From Macrostomum hystrix (Eukaryota; Platyhelminthes; Macrostomidae): a DNA stretch of 64,000 nt. Below the pieces are notes generated by a model. The model was not told where the DNA came from, searched no databases, and worked only from the letters and a program-made list of their open reading frames with translations. Within the stretch, counting starts at the first letter, position 1; each line of letters starts with the position of its first letter. Positions 37,593-46,999 of the stretch are shown in pieces. The stretch is taken from positions 20,637,501-20,701,500 of the forward strand of contig CATNEN010000001.1 of NCBI GenBank assembly GCA_950097015.1, written 5' to 3'. A program made the translations under genes and the position numbers.

Positions 37593-38332
37593 TGAGGCAG
37601 GCCCAAATTTTATCGTAGAATTATAAGTTGAATTCCCGCCAAATGCTTTTTCCCGATTTTCATTTTGTTATAATACACCGTATCATCCACCCCAATTTTG
37701 CTATAAATATAGACGCAGTTTTGCCCAAAATCCCCAACCGGTGCCTCGCGCCCAGTTCTAAGCTGAATAAAGGAGAGTAAAGTTTCAAAGTGTTCAAAGA
37801 GTTCTTATTTAGAGAGAGATTCAGAGAGGAAAAGCAGGTCCGTGTTCATACACAAGCCAGGAATATTCGAAGGAATAAAGAAGGAGATATTGATCAAAAG
37901 CAGAATAGTGTTAAAACTAAAGGAACAGAGGGTAAACTCCCAGATTGGTGACTGGCACTGTGTGCAAAGTTGGACAACTCCAGTCCATTGGAAGCCTTGA
38001 AGACTGGGAAACCAGAAAGCCAGATAATTGAGAGTAAGTAACGGGAGAAAGAAAGTGTCTTGCCGCTCGGACACTATCGAGAACGCTACCATATTGGGAA
38101 AAGAAAGCAGCCTATCTGGTTAAGCTTAAAGCAATATATGCATATGAATTAAAAGGAAATTTAATAGGTGAAATTGTAAAGGACTGAGAAGGGTTGTAAA
38201 GAGAGCAAGTTTTAAATAATAATAAAGAAAAGAGAAGGGTCTATGACAACTTAGTGGCAGCTGTAAGATAAGTAAAGAGACCTACAACAAATTGGTGAAA
38301 GCAGTGGGAGTTAAGAAAGGAGCCCTACGACA
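37593..38332 (+). repeat. 5' LTR
   Basis: 740 bp, TG...CA. It contains a TATA box (CTATAAATATA, about 37701) and an AATAAA at 37766-37771, so U3 is short (about 140 bp), R is near 37735-37790 and U5 is long. Identical to the 3' LTR as far as I can compare by eye. Confidence 0.96.
37701..37711 (+). promoter_or_regulatory. LTR TATA box
   Basis: CTATAAATATA about 65 bases before the AATAAA signal of the LTR is the probable core promoter of the genomic RNA. Confidence 0.65.
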
Positions 38333-38335
38333 ACT

Positions 38336-38344
38336 TGGTGTCAG
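38336..38344 (+). other. candidate primer binding site
   Basis: TGGTGTCAG begins three bases after the 5' LTR. It would pair with a tRNA ending CTGACA-CCA, as some animal leucine tRNAs do (from memory). The match covers only about nine bases, so the primer identity is tentative. Confidence 0.5.
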
Positions 38345-38402
38345 CGGTAAAGGATTGGAATCCAGCTAAAGCACACAGTCAGTTTGAAAGTTAGATAAAG
38401 GT

Positions 38403-39302
38403 ATGGCCGCAGGAATCAATGATGCTATTGGCTTGTTAGCAGAAGAATTAAGAAATAGACTGGAATTAGGACCCATGAGACACGTAAAGATCCAAAAGTA
38501 CACACCTAGCCAGGACATCAGAATTTGGCTCAAAGCATTTGATCAGAGATGCGACAATGAAGGATTAGAACAGGATGAACATAGGAAGAATGAGCTATTA
38601 GCTAATCTAGACCTCGCGACTGCATTTGCAGCCGTTCAGCGGTTGAATCTGCCAGAAGACTTAACGTATGAGGAGTTGAAGGAAAGACTAATCGAAAGAT
38701 TCGGAAGACTAGGAAGCTCAGCCGAGTTTAGGGAGGAATTTAGAGGTAGAATGCAAGGGAGGAATGAGCCCGTTGACTCATTCGCAGATGCCTTGATTGA
38801 GTTGTCCGCGCAAGCATTCCCCAATATGAATGCAGAACAAAGGGAGGAGGAAGTAGTAGAGCAGTTCATTAAAGGAGCGAGAATCCCTTCCGACACTAGG
38901 GAAAAGTTAATATTTGCACAGCCAGCCAGCCTGCAAGAGGCTAGGAGAATGCTGAGACGCATAGAAGCAGCGTGGCATATGTCGCACAAGAATGGAGTAC
39001 GAGTCGTAAAAGACGAGCAAGTCGACGAGGATCGAAATAAGAAGATGGAGGAGACCATCGAGAGGCAGAAGTATGAAATCAATAAGCAGAAGAAGCTTAT
39101 TGAAGACCTGATTCAGGAAAGAAGGAAGGCTGAATGCCAGAGAGTAACACCTCAGCCGCTCATGCAGCCGAAGACGTACCTGAAGCCGCAGCAACAGTCG
39201 AGGCCTCCGCCGACATGTTTTAACTGTAACAAAGTTGGGCATATTGCCAAGTACTGCAAGAGCTCACAGCAGCAGCAGCAGTACCGATATCAGGGAAACT
39301 GA
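38403..39302 (+). CDS. gag: gag: capsid/nucleocapsid polyprotein
   Basis: This 299-residue structural polyprotein assembles the virus-like particle and packages the RNA. The ATG at 38403 is the first in the frame, 70 bases after the LTR. The N-terminal two-thirds is helical and charged, like retrotransposon capsids (for example RIWLKAFDQRCDNEG and LKERLIERFG). A Lys/Glu-rich linker follows, then one zinc knuckle CFNCNKVGHIAKYC (C-X2-C-X4-H-X4-C). It ends in a Gln-rich tail at a TGA immediately preceded by a -1 slippery heptamer, which would yield the Gag-Pol product. Confidence 0.93.
   Translation: MAAGINDAIGLLAEELRNRLELGPMRHVKIQKYTPSQDIRIWLKAFDQRCDNEGLEQDEHRKNELLANLDLATAFAAVQRLNLPEDLTYEELKERLIERFGRLGSSAEFREEFRGRMQGRNEPVDSFADALIELSAQAFPNMNAEQREEEVVEQFIKGARIPSDTREKLIFAQPASLQEARRMLRRIEAAWHMSHKNGVRVVKDEQVDEDRNKKMEETIERQKYEINKQKKLIEDLIQERRKAECQRVTPQPLMQPKTYLKPQQQSRPPPTCFNCNKVGHIAKYCKSSQQQQQYRYQGN
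39293..39299 (+). promoter_or_regulatory. -1 ribosomal frameshift heptamer GGGAAAC
   Basis: The bases are in the X-XXY-YYZ register of the gag frame (G GGA AAC), directly before the gag TGA at 39300-39302. The pol frame is open across this site and lies in the -1 frame. A small GAGG/CCTC stem can form about 30 bases downstream; I could not establish a pseudoknot. Confidence 0.75.
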
Positions 39303-42300
39303 ATATCGAGGGACGAGAGTCGAGGCCGCGCCCCTCTAGTAAACCCCGATTCGAACAGCAGGCCTCTAAGAATCGGCGATACCCAGCCCAGTCGTCGAGA
39401 TTGTGTAATGCACAGAAGCAGCCGAAGTATCGAGTATCAGCACCCATTGCGTCAGCATCATCTGCGTCAGCACCATTTGCGTCAGCACCATCTGCGTCAG
39501 CACCCATTGCGTTAGCACCATCTGCGTCAGCACCCATTGCGTCAGCACCATCTGCGTCAGCACCCATTGCGTCAGCACCATCTGCGTCAGCACCCATTGC
39601 GTTAGCCCCAGCGGCATCTGTGTCAGCACCCATTGCGTCAGCCCCCTGCATGTCAGTCCTGGAGGAACCAGCTTCCGAAGTATCAGCACCGAGATCAGCC
39701 GCCGCAACATCTGGAAATTACTCAAGGACACGTGAGAACAAACGCAAAGTATTTGTTTCTAATTCTAAACTAGAACTTATTAAACCTGAAGGATTTGAAG
39801 CAGTAATTGTAGGAAAATTTAAGAATCAGGAAATTAATTTTATCCTAGACACAGGGGCTAGGAACAGCTTTTTGAGCAAATCTATTTGGTCAAAATTACT
39901 TAAGCCAGAACAGATAAGAAGTACAGACAAGCGAGTCTCTACTTTCGACGGAACCAGAGTACAATTGGAAGGCGAGAGTTGTATTCCAGTTAGATTCGGA
40001 GACATCCAGATAGAAATAGAATTCCTTTTGTGTGGACATGAAAGCGACAATATCTTAGGGATGGAATTTTTCCTAGGACATTGTGATAGCATTCATCTTG
40101 CTAAAGGCATGTTGATTCTAAATGAAGGAGCAAGCATTCCTATGCAGTTCACTCATCTACCTGTAAAAGTATGCAGAGTGTATACTCAGGAGAAAGTAGT
40201 GATTCCTGCAAATAGTGCGTTGAGAATCCCAGTGAGATTGGCGAGAGATGCCGAGTGCAATTTTGGAACACCTATGACAGTGAGTATGATTGGCGAAGGC
40301 GTAAAAGCCAAAGAATTGACAGTCGAGATGGCTCCCACTCTAGTCACAATGCGAGAAGGTTCCGCCATTGTGGAGATTGTGAATAACAATCCAGTTGAGG
40401 TGAAGCTGTCGAAGTCAACATTGGTAGGCCTAGCCAAACCAGTGAAGGCAAGTGAGTTGAAATATTTCGAAGCCGAAAAGGAAATAGTCAGTCAACCTAC
40501 CGGACGAGTCAACCAGACACAAACTGTGGAAGATGCCTGGATTAATGAAGTTAATATTGGTCAAGATCTTACCGATGACCAGAGGAAATCAGTCATCGAA
40601 TTGATGAAGGAGCATCGTGAAGCTTTTTCACAGAATGAGTTGGATATGGGTTTAACCCATCTGATCACACATGAGATCTCACTGAAGGATGAGACTCCTG
40701 TGAGGATCCCAACTAGGAGAATACCACCCCATCTCCAAAAGCAAGTCGACACACAGTTGGATGACATGTTGGCTAAAAATTTAATCAGGCCCAGTTATTC
40801 AACTTATTCTACACCACTAGTCATTGTGCCGAAAAAGGACGGATCCATACGGATTGTAAGTGATTTCAGAGTGTTAAACTCGAAGGTGAACTATGTTCCG
40901 TATCCGCTTCCTAACATTCATCAGACTTTCACCTATTTATCAGGCAGTCAGTACTTTAGTAGTCTCGATTTGAATTCTGGTTATTGGCAGGTGCCGATAA
41001 AGGAAGAACACAAGTTCATGACCGCCTTCTCTACTTTAACCCGAGGCCAGTTTGAGTATGAGGTTATGGCGCAAGGTTTGTCCAATGCCCCAGGAACCTT
41101 CCAGAGGCTCATGAATCTTGTACTTTTAGGGATTCAACATCAATTTGCTATGTCGTATATAGACGATATAGTTACTTATTCGAAGAACTTTAATGACCAC
41201 CTTTCCCATCTAAAGGAAGTGTTCAAGAGATTAATAATCGCAGGATTGAAGCTAAGGCCAAAGAAATGTAACCTTTTTCATAGAGAGTTAAAGTACTTAG
41301 GACATGTGATCAGTACAGAAGGTATCCGTACGGATGAGACGAAGATTGAAGCTATTAAGACCTGGCCGAAGCCAAAAGATGTGAAAGAGCTACGCAGTTT
41401 CCTTGGCCTATGTAATTACTATAGCCGCTTCATTAAAAATTATGCAGAAGCTGCCCATCCCCTTTTCCAGTTAACAAGGAAAGGAATTAAGAACTTTCAA
41501 GAGAGATGGAGCAAAGAGCATGACGAAGCGTTTGAGTCGCTAAAGAACCGGATGATGTCCACTGAAGTATTAGCGTATCCCGAATTTGTGGATGACGAGA
41601 AAGTGAAGATGGTATTGGATACCGATGCAAGTGATAGCCGTATTGGCGCTGTACTTAGCCAGATCCAATCAGATGGCATAGAGAGACCCATAGCTTATTT
41701 CAGCCGAGCTATGAAAGAGTCGGAAAAACGCTACCCTATCACTAGAAAAGAACTCTTAGCCCTAGTGGATGCCATGAGGCATTTCCGTTTCTACCTGTTA
41801 GGCAAGAAGTTTTTGGCAAGAACGGATCATAAAGCGATAATTTGGCTGTTAAGGCAAACAGAAGCTCAAGGAATTCTTGGTCGGTGGGTCGAGCGCCTAA
41901 ACGAATTCTTGTTCGATATAGAACACAGAAGCGGTGCAAAGAACCAGAACGCTGACAGTCTGTCAAGAAGACCAGCTGATGTCCCTGAAGCAGAGCAAGT
42001 TATTGAGCCGATAGTGCAAAGCTGCAGTGTAATGGAAGAGTCAGGACAGGAAGTCAAGGCTAATGATAGCTTATATAGCTTGACACAGCCCCAGACTGCC
42101 CTAAGTGAAGGAGAGAAAAAGACGTTAGATCCCAATAGCAGGATCCAGTCTACTATCTCAGGACAAGGAGAGGTGAGAATTCCCAGTGAACTTGAACATG
42201 ACTCCAGCATTCCGCTTCCGAGTCCAGTTCCTGAAGAATTTAATCCTATTGAGAGTGAGGATATGCTGCAAGCAACAAGTAGCAAGTGCGAGAAGTTATT

Positions 42301-44071
42301 GACCGATTTCTTACCCAGCCCATTGAAACGAGAGCAAATTATTGCGTCACAAAGAGATGACCCAGTAATTAAAGTGCTAATTGAATGGAAGAAATCAGGA
42401 GAGAACAATCCCCAGTTACCTGAAATTGTCAGCCCAGAATTGAAGAAGATGAGGAAATCCTTTGAGGATATGAAGGTAGAGAATGAGATGCTAATCATTA
42501 GCGAAGATGACAGTTGGAAAGTTGTACTGCCCCAGTCCTTGGATAAGCTAGTTCTCAGCGATCTGCATGATAGCCCACTAGCAGGACATTTGGGACGCGA
42601 TAAAACAATTCAACGTGTCAGGCAGAGATTTTGGAGACCAGGATTGGTCAAAGCAGTGGAAGCTCATATCGCAGAGTGTATTCCGTGCCTGGAAAGCAAG
42701 AGAGGAAACCCGATTCAGGCGCCAGTGCAATCGTTCCCTATCAGTGAACCTTTCCATCGCCTGCATGTCGATTTTATAGGACCACTATCCAAAGAGAGCA
42801 AAAGAGGGCACAAGTATGTCCTAACTATTGTGGATAGCACCACTCGATATCCGTTTGCATTCCCAACTAGAAATCAAAAGTCAGATACTGTGATTAAAAT
42901 CTTACAGGAAAGAATCTTCGCAGAGTATGGGCAATGTCAGTGGTTACACACAGACAATGGCAAGGCATTCGCTAGCAAGCAGTTCAAAGCTTTTTGCGAA
43001 ATGTATAACGTGAAGCATACGTTTACAACACCCTACCATGCCCAAAGCAATGGATTGGTGGAGAGATTTAACAAGCAAATTAAATCAATAGTAACCTGTC
43101 TCATTGAGAAAGATCACAGTGATTGGGACCTTATGATCCCAGCTGCATTAGTTGCTGTCCGCACTAGTGTGAACAAAACCACAGGCTTCACTCCCCACTA
43201 CCTGTTATTTGGACGGGAAGCAGTATTGCCTATGGACAGTCAAATCAGCCAACCAAAGTCATTCGCCAGTTATCCATCTTACGTGACAGAACATGCCGAA
43301 CGATTGAAGATTGCGAGAGACATTGTCAGAAGAAAGATGGAGAAGGTTGTCAGTAACAGACAAGAGTCTGCGAAAAACAGCAAATTGCCTAAGACAGTCC
43401 CAGTTGGAAGTCTAGTGTTGATTAATAATCCACAGTTGGACAGCGAGGAGTCGCACAAATTTCATAGGAAAAAGAGATCAGCCTTCAGAGTAATAGAGCA
43501 AATTTCAGATGTAGTGTTCCGTGTGCAAAAGGAGGAGCAAGGACAACTAGTGGGCAATATCATGATTGTCCATAGAGACAATATAACTATTGTGCCTAAT
43601 TCAACCCAAGAGGAATTAATTAGGGGAAGCCAGGCCGCACCAGAGAAGAAAGCTAAGAAGACAGAGGTCAAAGTTAGGGGAAGCCAGCCGAAGGAGAAGG
43701 GAAGATTTGTTCTAACAGAGGAAGATGAATCCGAAGAGGAAGAAGACAGATTAGAATGGCAATGTCATTTTAGAGAAAACCCAAGTGAAATTAATGGAGA
43801 AGATTTGGAGTTAGGAGCTGAGATAGAAGTTGAGGATGAATCACACACCGAGCCTGAGGCTACGAGCAGTGAAGAGGAGAGCGAAAGCGAAGGGACAGCT
43901 GAGAGTCTGGCAACAGCCACCTCAGAAGGAGGCATGTACATTGTACAGAATGAAGAAAGGGAAGGAGTGACAAGCCGTCCGCGCAGACAAATCAGACCCC
44001 CCGCGAGGTTTGAAGGCTATTTGCAGAGGCTTGCCACCGTGTTCAGTATAATAGGGAATTTACAGATCTAG
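39302..44071 (+). CDS. pol: pol: protease, reverse transcriptase, RNase H, integrase
   Basis: The frame is open well before gag ends and has no ATG near its start, so it is expected as a Gag-Pol product by -1 frameshift. Numbering from 39401: a repetitive Ser-Ala-Pro spacer (11-80); aspartic protease FILDTGA (Asp 150) and NILGMEFF; reverse transcriptase with SSLDLNSGYWQVPI and the catalytic YIDD (586-589); RNase H starting LDTDAS (Asp 742) with TDHKAI; integrase with an HHCC zinc site (HLGRDK...CIPC) and D1124, D1185, E1221 (D-X35-E). It ends with an acidic tail and RPRRQIRPPARF. No chromodomain is seen. All catalytic residues are present, so it is probably functional. Confidence 0.95.
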   Translation, partial: NIEGRESRPRPSSKPRFEQQASKNRRYPAQSSRLCNAQKQPKYRVSAPIASASSASAPFASAPSASAPIALAPSASAPIASAPSASAPIASAPSASAPIALAPAASVSAPIASAPCMSVLEEPASEVSAPRSAAATSGNYSRTRENKRKVFVSNSKLELIKPEGFEAVIVGKFKNQEINFILDTGARNSFLSKSIWSKLLKPEQIRSTDKRVSTFDGTRVQLEGESCIPVRFGDIQIEIEFLLCGHESDNILGMEFFLGHCDSIHLAKGMLILNEGASIPMQFTHLPVKVCRVYTQEKVVIPANSALRIPVRLARDAECNFGTPMTVSMIGEGVKAKELTVEMAPTLVTMREGSAIVEIVNNNPVEVKLSKSTLVGLAKPVKASELKYFEAEKEIVSQPTGRVNQTQTVEDAWINEVNIGQDLTDDQRKSVIELMKEHREAFSQNELDMGLTHLITHEISLKDETPVRIPTRRIPPHLQKQVDTQLDDMLAKNLIRPSYSTYSTPLVIVPKKDGSIRIVSDFRVLNSKVNYVPYPLPNIHQTFTYLSGSQYFSSLDLNSGYWQVPIKEEHKFMTAFSTLTRGQFEYEVMAQGLSNAPGTFQRLMNLVLLGIQHQFAMSYIDDIVTYSKNFNDHLSHLKEVFKRLIIAGLKLRPKKCNLFHRELKYLGHVISTEGIRTDETKIEAIKTWPKPKDVKELRSFLGLCNYYSRFIKNYAEAAHPLFQLTRKGIKNFQERWSKEHDEAFESLKNRMMSTEVLAYPEFVDDEKVKMVLDTDASDSRIGAVLSQIQSDGIERPIAYFSRAMKESEKRYPITRKELLALVDAMRHFRFYLLGKKFLARTDHKAIIWLLRQTEAQGILGRWVERLNEFLFDIEHRSGAKNQNADSLSRRPADVPEAEQVIEPIVQSCSVMEESGQEVKANDSLYSLTQPQTALSEGEKKTLDPNSRIQSTISGQGEVRIPSELEHDSSIPLPSPVPEEFNPIESEDMLQATSSKCEKLLTDFLPSPLKREQIIASQRDDPVIKVLIEWKKSGENNPQLPEIVSPELKKMRKSFEDMKVENEMLIISEDDSWKVVLPQSLDKLVLSDLHDSPLAGHLGRDKTIQRVRQRFWRPGLVKAVEAHIAECIPCLESKRGNPIQAPVQSFPISEPFHRLHVDFIGPLSKESKRGHKYVLTIVDSTTRYPFAFPTRNQKSDTVIKILQERIFAEYGQCQWLHTDNGKAFASKQFKAFCEMYNVKHTFTTPYHAQSNGLVERFNKQIKSIVTCLIEKDHSDWDLMIPAALVAVRTSVNKTTGFTPHYLLFGREAVLPMDSQISQPKSFASYPSYVTEHAERLKIARDIVRRKMEKVVSNRQESAKNSKLPKTVPVGSLVLINNPQLDSEESHKFHRKKRSAFRVIEQISDVVFRVQKEEQGQLVGNIMIVHRDNITIVPNSTQEELIRGSQAAPEKKAKKTEVKVRGSQPKEKGRFVLTEEDESEEEEDRLEWQCHFRENPSEINGEDLELGAEIEVEDESHTEPEATSSEEESESEGTAESLATATSEGGMYIVQNEEREGVTSRPRRQIRPPARFEGYLQRLATVFSIIGNLQI
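39433..39645. repeat. in-frame 30-bp coding minisatellite in pol spacer
   Basis: About six units of GCGTCAGCACCCATTGCGTC followed by AGCACCATCT encode ASAPIASAPS. They lie between Gag and the protease, so repeat number can change without breaking the frame. Confidence 0.9.
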
Positions 44072-44219
44072 GCAGAGATTGGGGTGACGCAATAATAACA
44101 CAAGGAGACCACGTGCAAGGGATAGAAAGGGAGTAGGGGTTAGCCACTTCCAGTCAATTAGGTAGGGGTTAATTGAAATCAAGTAGGGAACCAATAGGAT
44201 TAGAAATAAGCCAGTATAG

Positions 44220-44346
44220 CCCAATGAAATCTGAGACACAATGATGCGCGTCAGCCTCACGCCTATATAAACCAGTGCCCTGGGAAGGCAAACAAACATA
44301 CAGAGAGAGAGAGAGAAGTCATACTGACAAAGAAAGCAAGTCCGCA
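44220..44346 (+). promoter_or_regulatory. possible internal promoter for the third ORF
   Basis: A CCAAT-like sequence lies near 44220 and a consensus TATA element (CCTATATAAA) at 44262-44271, 76-85 bases before the ATG of the third ORF. This spacing suits a separate transcript with a short leader. No experiment is available; splicing from the LTR promoter is an alternative. Confidence 0.5.
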
Positions 44347-45570
44347 ATGGAACAAGATAAAGAAGCCGCCATGAGCGTAAGTGAATTCGAGAAGCTATTA
44401 GAAGCTGTTACCGTGGATTTTTCGGACAGCGAGAATGTCGAACCTGACAGAGCAGAGCAGACTAAGAATAAGGAAGCCGGAGATGGCGAAGTAGATATTG
44501 TTCAAGCAATTATCGATGAGTCGGAAGAACTCGAGGCGCCATTGCGGCAGAGGACGCAACCGTCTATGGTTGGCCAGCAGTCGAGGGCAAACAGCCAGAA
44601 GCGAGCTGCCACATCGGTACAGGAAGGAGTCGCCAGTAAGAGAAAGCTGCCCAGTTCGAGACTGCCAGTGTTCCTCGATGCTACCACGAGAGTTAATCTA
44701 CTCCGGCAGCAGGCGATTGCGCCGGTGGCAGAAGCGGAAGCTGCTCAGGATGGACGAATGGAAGGAGCTAGATCCACCAAAGTCATTGCTGCGCCGAGCC
44801 AGGAGCTGGGCCGACGTATGGCCGGACAGCGGCCAATAGCCCCAAAGCCGGTTCCTCAGCCGCAGCCACAGCCTAAAGGTCGTCCAATAGCTCCAAAGGC
44901 GCAAAGGGTACCGATTCAGTACCGATATCGAACTGACTTTCAACAACAGCAGCCACAGCAGCCTTTGTACCAGCAGCCACAGTCGCAGCCGTCGCAGCAG
45001 CAGCAACAGCCCCAGCCATCGCAGCAACAGCAGCCACAGCAGCCTTTGTACCAGCAGCCACAGTCGCAGCCGTCACAGCAGCAGCAACAGCCCCAGCCAT
45101 CGCAGCAACAGCCGCCACAGCAGCAGCCTCTGTACCAGCAGCCACAGCCGCAGCCGTCGCAGCAGTCGCCACAGCCGATGGATGACGAGGACGATGCCAG
45201 CATGGAATCCGTGGAGAACCAAGAATTCGCCCGAACAATGGCGGAGATCCCACATGCTCAGCACGAGCATTTCAAACGGCTGATTCGGCACATGAAAGGC
45301 TACATTCTGGACGCTGGACTATTCAACAACGACCGGCGGTACCCACAGCGAGCTGCAATTTACTCCGTCATGCGAGTGCTATGCGAGAAGTTCTCAAGGG
45401 CGCACTGTATAACTGCCTGGAAGAGAGCTGTGCAGTATGCGCGGAAGGTTATCAATCGCAGCCCACTGCCAGTAAATCGCATTCCTCTCAACATTGAGTT
45501 GAGGTGGATGGCCAGCACAGTGGGATGGCCCCGCAACGAAAGACTGACCGAGGAGTGCTACTTTTCTTAA
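44347..45570 (+). CDS. third ORF of the retrotransposon, unknown function
   Basis: This 407-residue frame lies between pol and the 3' LTR, where env sits in retroviruses. It starts at the first ATG (44347); the upstream in-frame extension has only GTG. The N-terminal third is acidic. A Lys/Arg and Ala-rich middle follows, then about 90 residues of Gln/Pro repeats (YQQPQSQPSQQQQQPQPS, nearly three times). The C-terminal domain of about 120 residues has a balanced composition (FKRLIRHMKGYILDAGL, AIYSVMRVLCEKFSRAHC). It has no signal peptide, transmembrane helix or furin-type site, so it is not an envelope protein. I do not recognise it. Confidence 0.8.
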   Translation: MEQDKEAAMSVSEFEKLLEAVTVDFSDSENVEPDRAEQTKNKEAGDGEVDIVQAIIDESEELEAPLRQRTQPSMVGQQSRANSQKRAATSVQEGVASKRKLPSSRLPVFLDATTRVNLLRQQAIAPVAEAEAAQDGRMEGARSTKVIAAPSQELGRRMAGQRPIAPKPVPQPQPQPKGRPIAPKAQRVPIQYRYRTDFQQQQPQQPLYQQPQSQPSQQQQQPQPSQQQQPQQPLYQQPQSQPSQQQQQPQPSQQQPPQQQPLYQQPQPQPSQQSPQPMDDEDDASMESVENQEFARTMAEIPHAQHEHFKRLIRHMKGYILDAGLFNNDRRYPQRAAIYSVMRVLCEKFSRAHCITAWKRAVQYARKVINRSPLPVNRIPLNIELRWMASTVGWPRNERLTEECYFS

Positions 45571-45737
45571 AAGGACAATCTAACCGTGTTACTATAACGT
45601 TTGTCACCCGTTTTATTGTGCTATTTTTGCTACCCGTTTTACTTTGTGTGTATGCTATTTTTGCTACCCGTTTTTATGTATGCTATTATTACTATAAATT
45701 TTGTCACGCGTTGTATTTCTTATTCCAAAATTTATAT

Positions 45738-45745
45738 AGGGGAAG
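45738..45745 (+). other. candidate polypurine tract
   Basis: AGGGGAAG lies five bases before the 3' LTR and is the likely plus-strand primer for DNA synthesis. The same purine word also occurs inside pol. Confidence 0.5.
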
Positions 45746-45750
45746 CCAGT

Positions 45751-46490
45751 TGAGGCAGGCCCAAATTTTATCGTAGAATTATAAGTTGAATTCCCGCCAA
45801 ATGCTTTTTCCCGATTTTCATTTTGTTATAATACACCGTATCATCCACCCCAATTTTGCTATAAATATAGACGCAGTTTTGCCCAAAATCCCCAACCGGT
45901 GCCTCGCGCCCAGTTCTAAGCTGAATAAAGGAGAGTAAAGTTTCAAAGTGTTCAAAGAGTTCTTATTTAGAGAGAGATTCAGAGAGGAAAAGCAGGTCCG
46001 TGTTCATACACAAGCCAGGAATATTCGAAGGAATAAAGAAGGAGATATTGATCAAAAGCAGAATAGTGTTAAAACTAAAGGAACAGAGGGTAAACTCCCA
46101 GATTGGTGACTGGCACTGTGTGCAAAGTTGGACAACTCCAGTCCATTGGAAGCCTTGAAGACTGGGAAACCAGAAAGCCAGATAATTGAGAGTAAGTAAC
46201 GGGAGAAAGAAAGTGTCTTGCCGCTCGGACACTATCGAGAACGCTACCATATTGGGAAAAGAAAGCAGCCTATCTGGTTAAGCTTAAAGCAATATATGCA
46301 TATGAATTAAAAGGAAATTTAATAGGTGAAATTGTAAAGGACTGAGAAGGGTTGTAAAGAGAGCAAGTTTTAAATAATAATAAAGAAAAGAGAAGGGTCT
46401 ATGACAACTTAGTGGCAGCTGTAAGATAAGTAAAGAGACCTACAACAAATTGGTGAAAGCAGTGGGAGTTAAGAAAGGAGCCCTACGACA
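45751..46490 (+). repeat. 3' LTR
   Basis: A 740-bp direct copy of the 5' LTR with the same TATA box and poly(A) signal, followed by the CAAT target duplication at 46491-46494. Confidence 0.96.
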
Positions 46491-46494
46491 CAAT

Positions 46495-46899
46495 ATTGAA
46501 CAAAACATGTCCTTTAATATATAAGGCTACACTTCGACAAGAAATTATTTGAGTGCAATCATTTCTATTATGGTGGTTTAATAATTAAATGATTCGAAGA
46601 AGTGATTTCAGCAACATGAAACAAATGAACATAAGCATTTACAGCCTCAGCCTGGAATAAGCACAGCACGTTAGCACGTTAATATTTCTATGAAAAAGCG
46701 AATATTAAAAACTGTCCTATTATCGTAAACGCCTACGAAAAAATGTTACAGCCTTGCTTCTTATTCCAGCGTTAAATTTTGTTCTAGCTGTTGTTTGGTA
46801 GTTTGATTTGTTAATATAGTTATATATATAGTTTCTACTCGTATAGCTAGGCCTAATGCGATTGTTTCTTTCAGCCCAGCGAGCTTGTATAGCCCAAGG
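46495..46899. other. AT-rich intergenic DNA
   Basis: Unique AT-rich sequence between the retrotransposon and the SINE-like pieces. I see nothing in it. Confidence 0.4.
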
Positions 46900-46904
46900 A
46901 CCAC

Positions 46905-46990
46905 GAGAAGAAAAGTGGTATTAGTCCTTGGTACTGGTTATATTTTGGACTTCTGACCGAGAGGACGGGGGTTTAAATCTCAGCCGATTG
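46905..46990 (+). mobile_element. tRNA-like SINE piece
   Basis: GGACTTCTGACCGAGAGGAC followed by GGGGGTTTAAATCTCAGCCG resembles the anticodon-to-T-arm part of a tRNA, including a B-box-like GGTTTAAATCTC. It matches the head of the element on the other strand just downstream. Confidence 0.5.
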
Positions 46991-46999
46991 AAAATTTTA

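Larger units (their letters stand above)
37593..46490 (+). mobile_element. complete Ty3/gypsy LTR retrotransposon, 8.9 kb
   Basis: The element is bounded by two 740-bp direct LTRs (37593-38332 and 45751-46490) that begin TG and end CA and look identical by eye. It is flanked by a 4-bp duplication CAAT (37589-37592 and 46491-46494). It carries gag, pol in the -1 frame and a third ORF. The pol order protease, reverse transcriptase, RNase H, integrase places it in Ty3/gypsy (Metaviridae). All ORFs are open. Identical LTRs and intact frames point to a recent insertion. It sits 135 bp upstream of the GOPC start codon, in the opposite direction. Confidence 0.96.

Noticed and set aside
37805-38092. 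95-codon minus-strand frame found identically at 45963-46250
   Set aside because: It is only the antisense of the two LTRs; identity reflects LTR identity, not a gene.
44347-45570. Envelope protein of an endogenous retrovirus
   Set aside because: No signal peptide, no transmembrane segment, no cleavage site and a Gln/Pro-rich middle; position alone is not enough.
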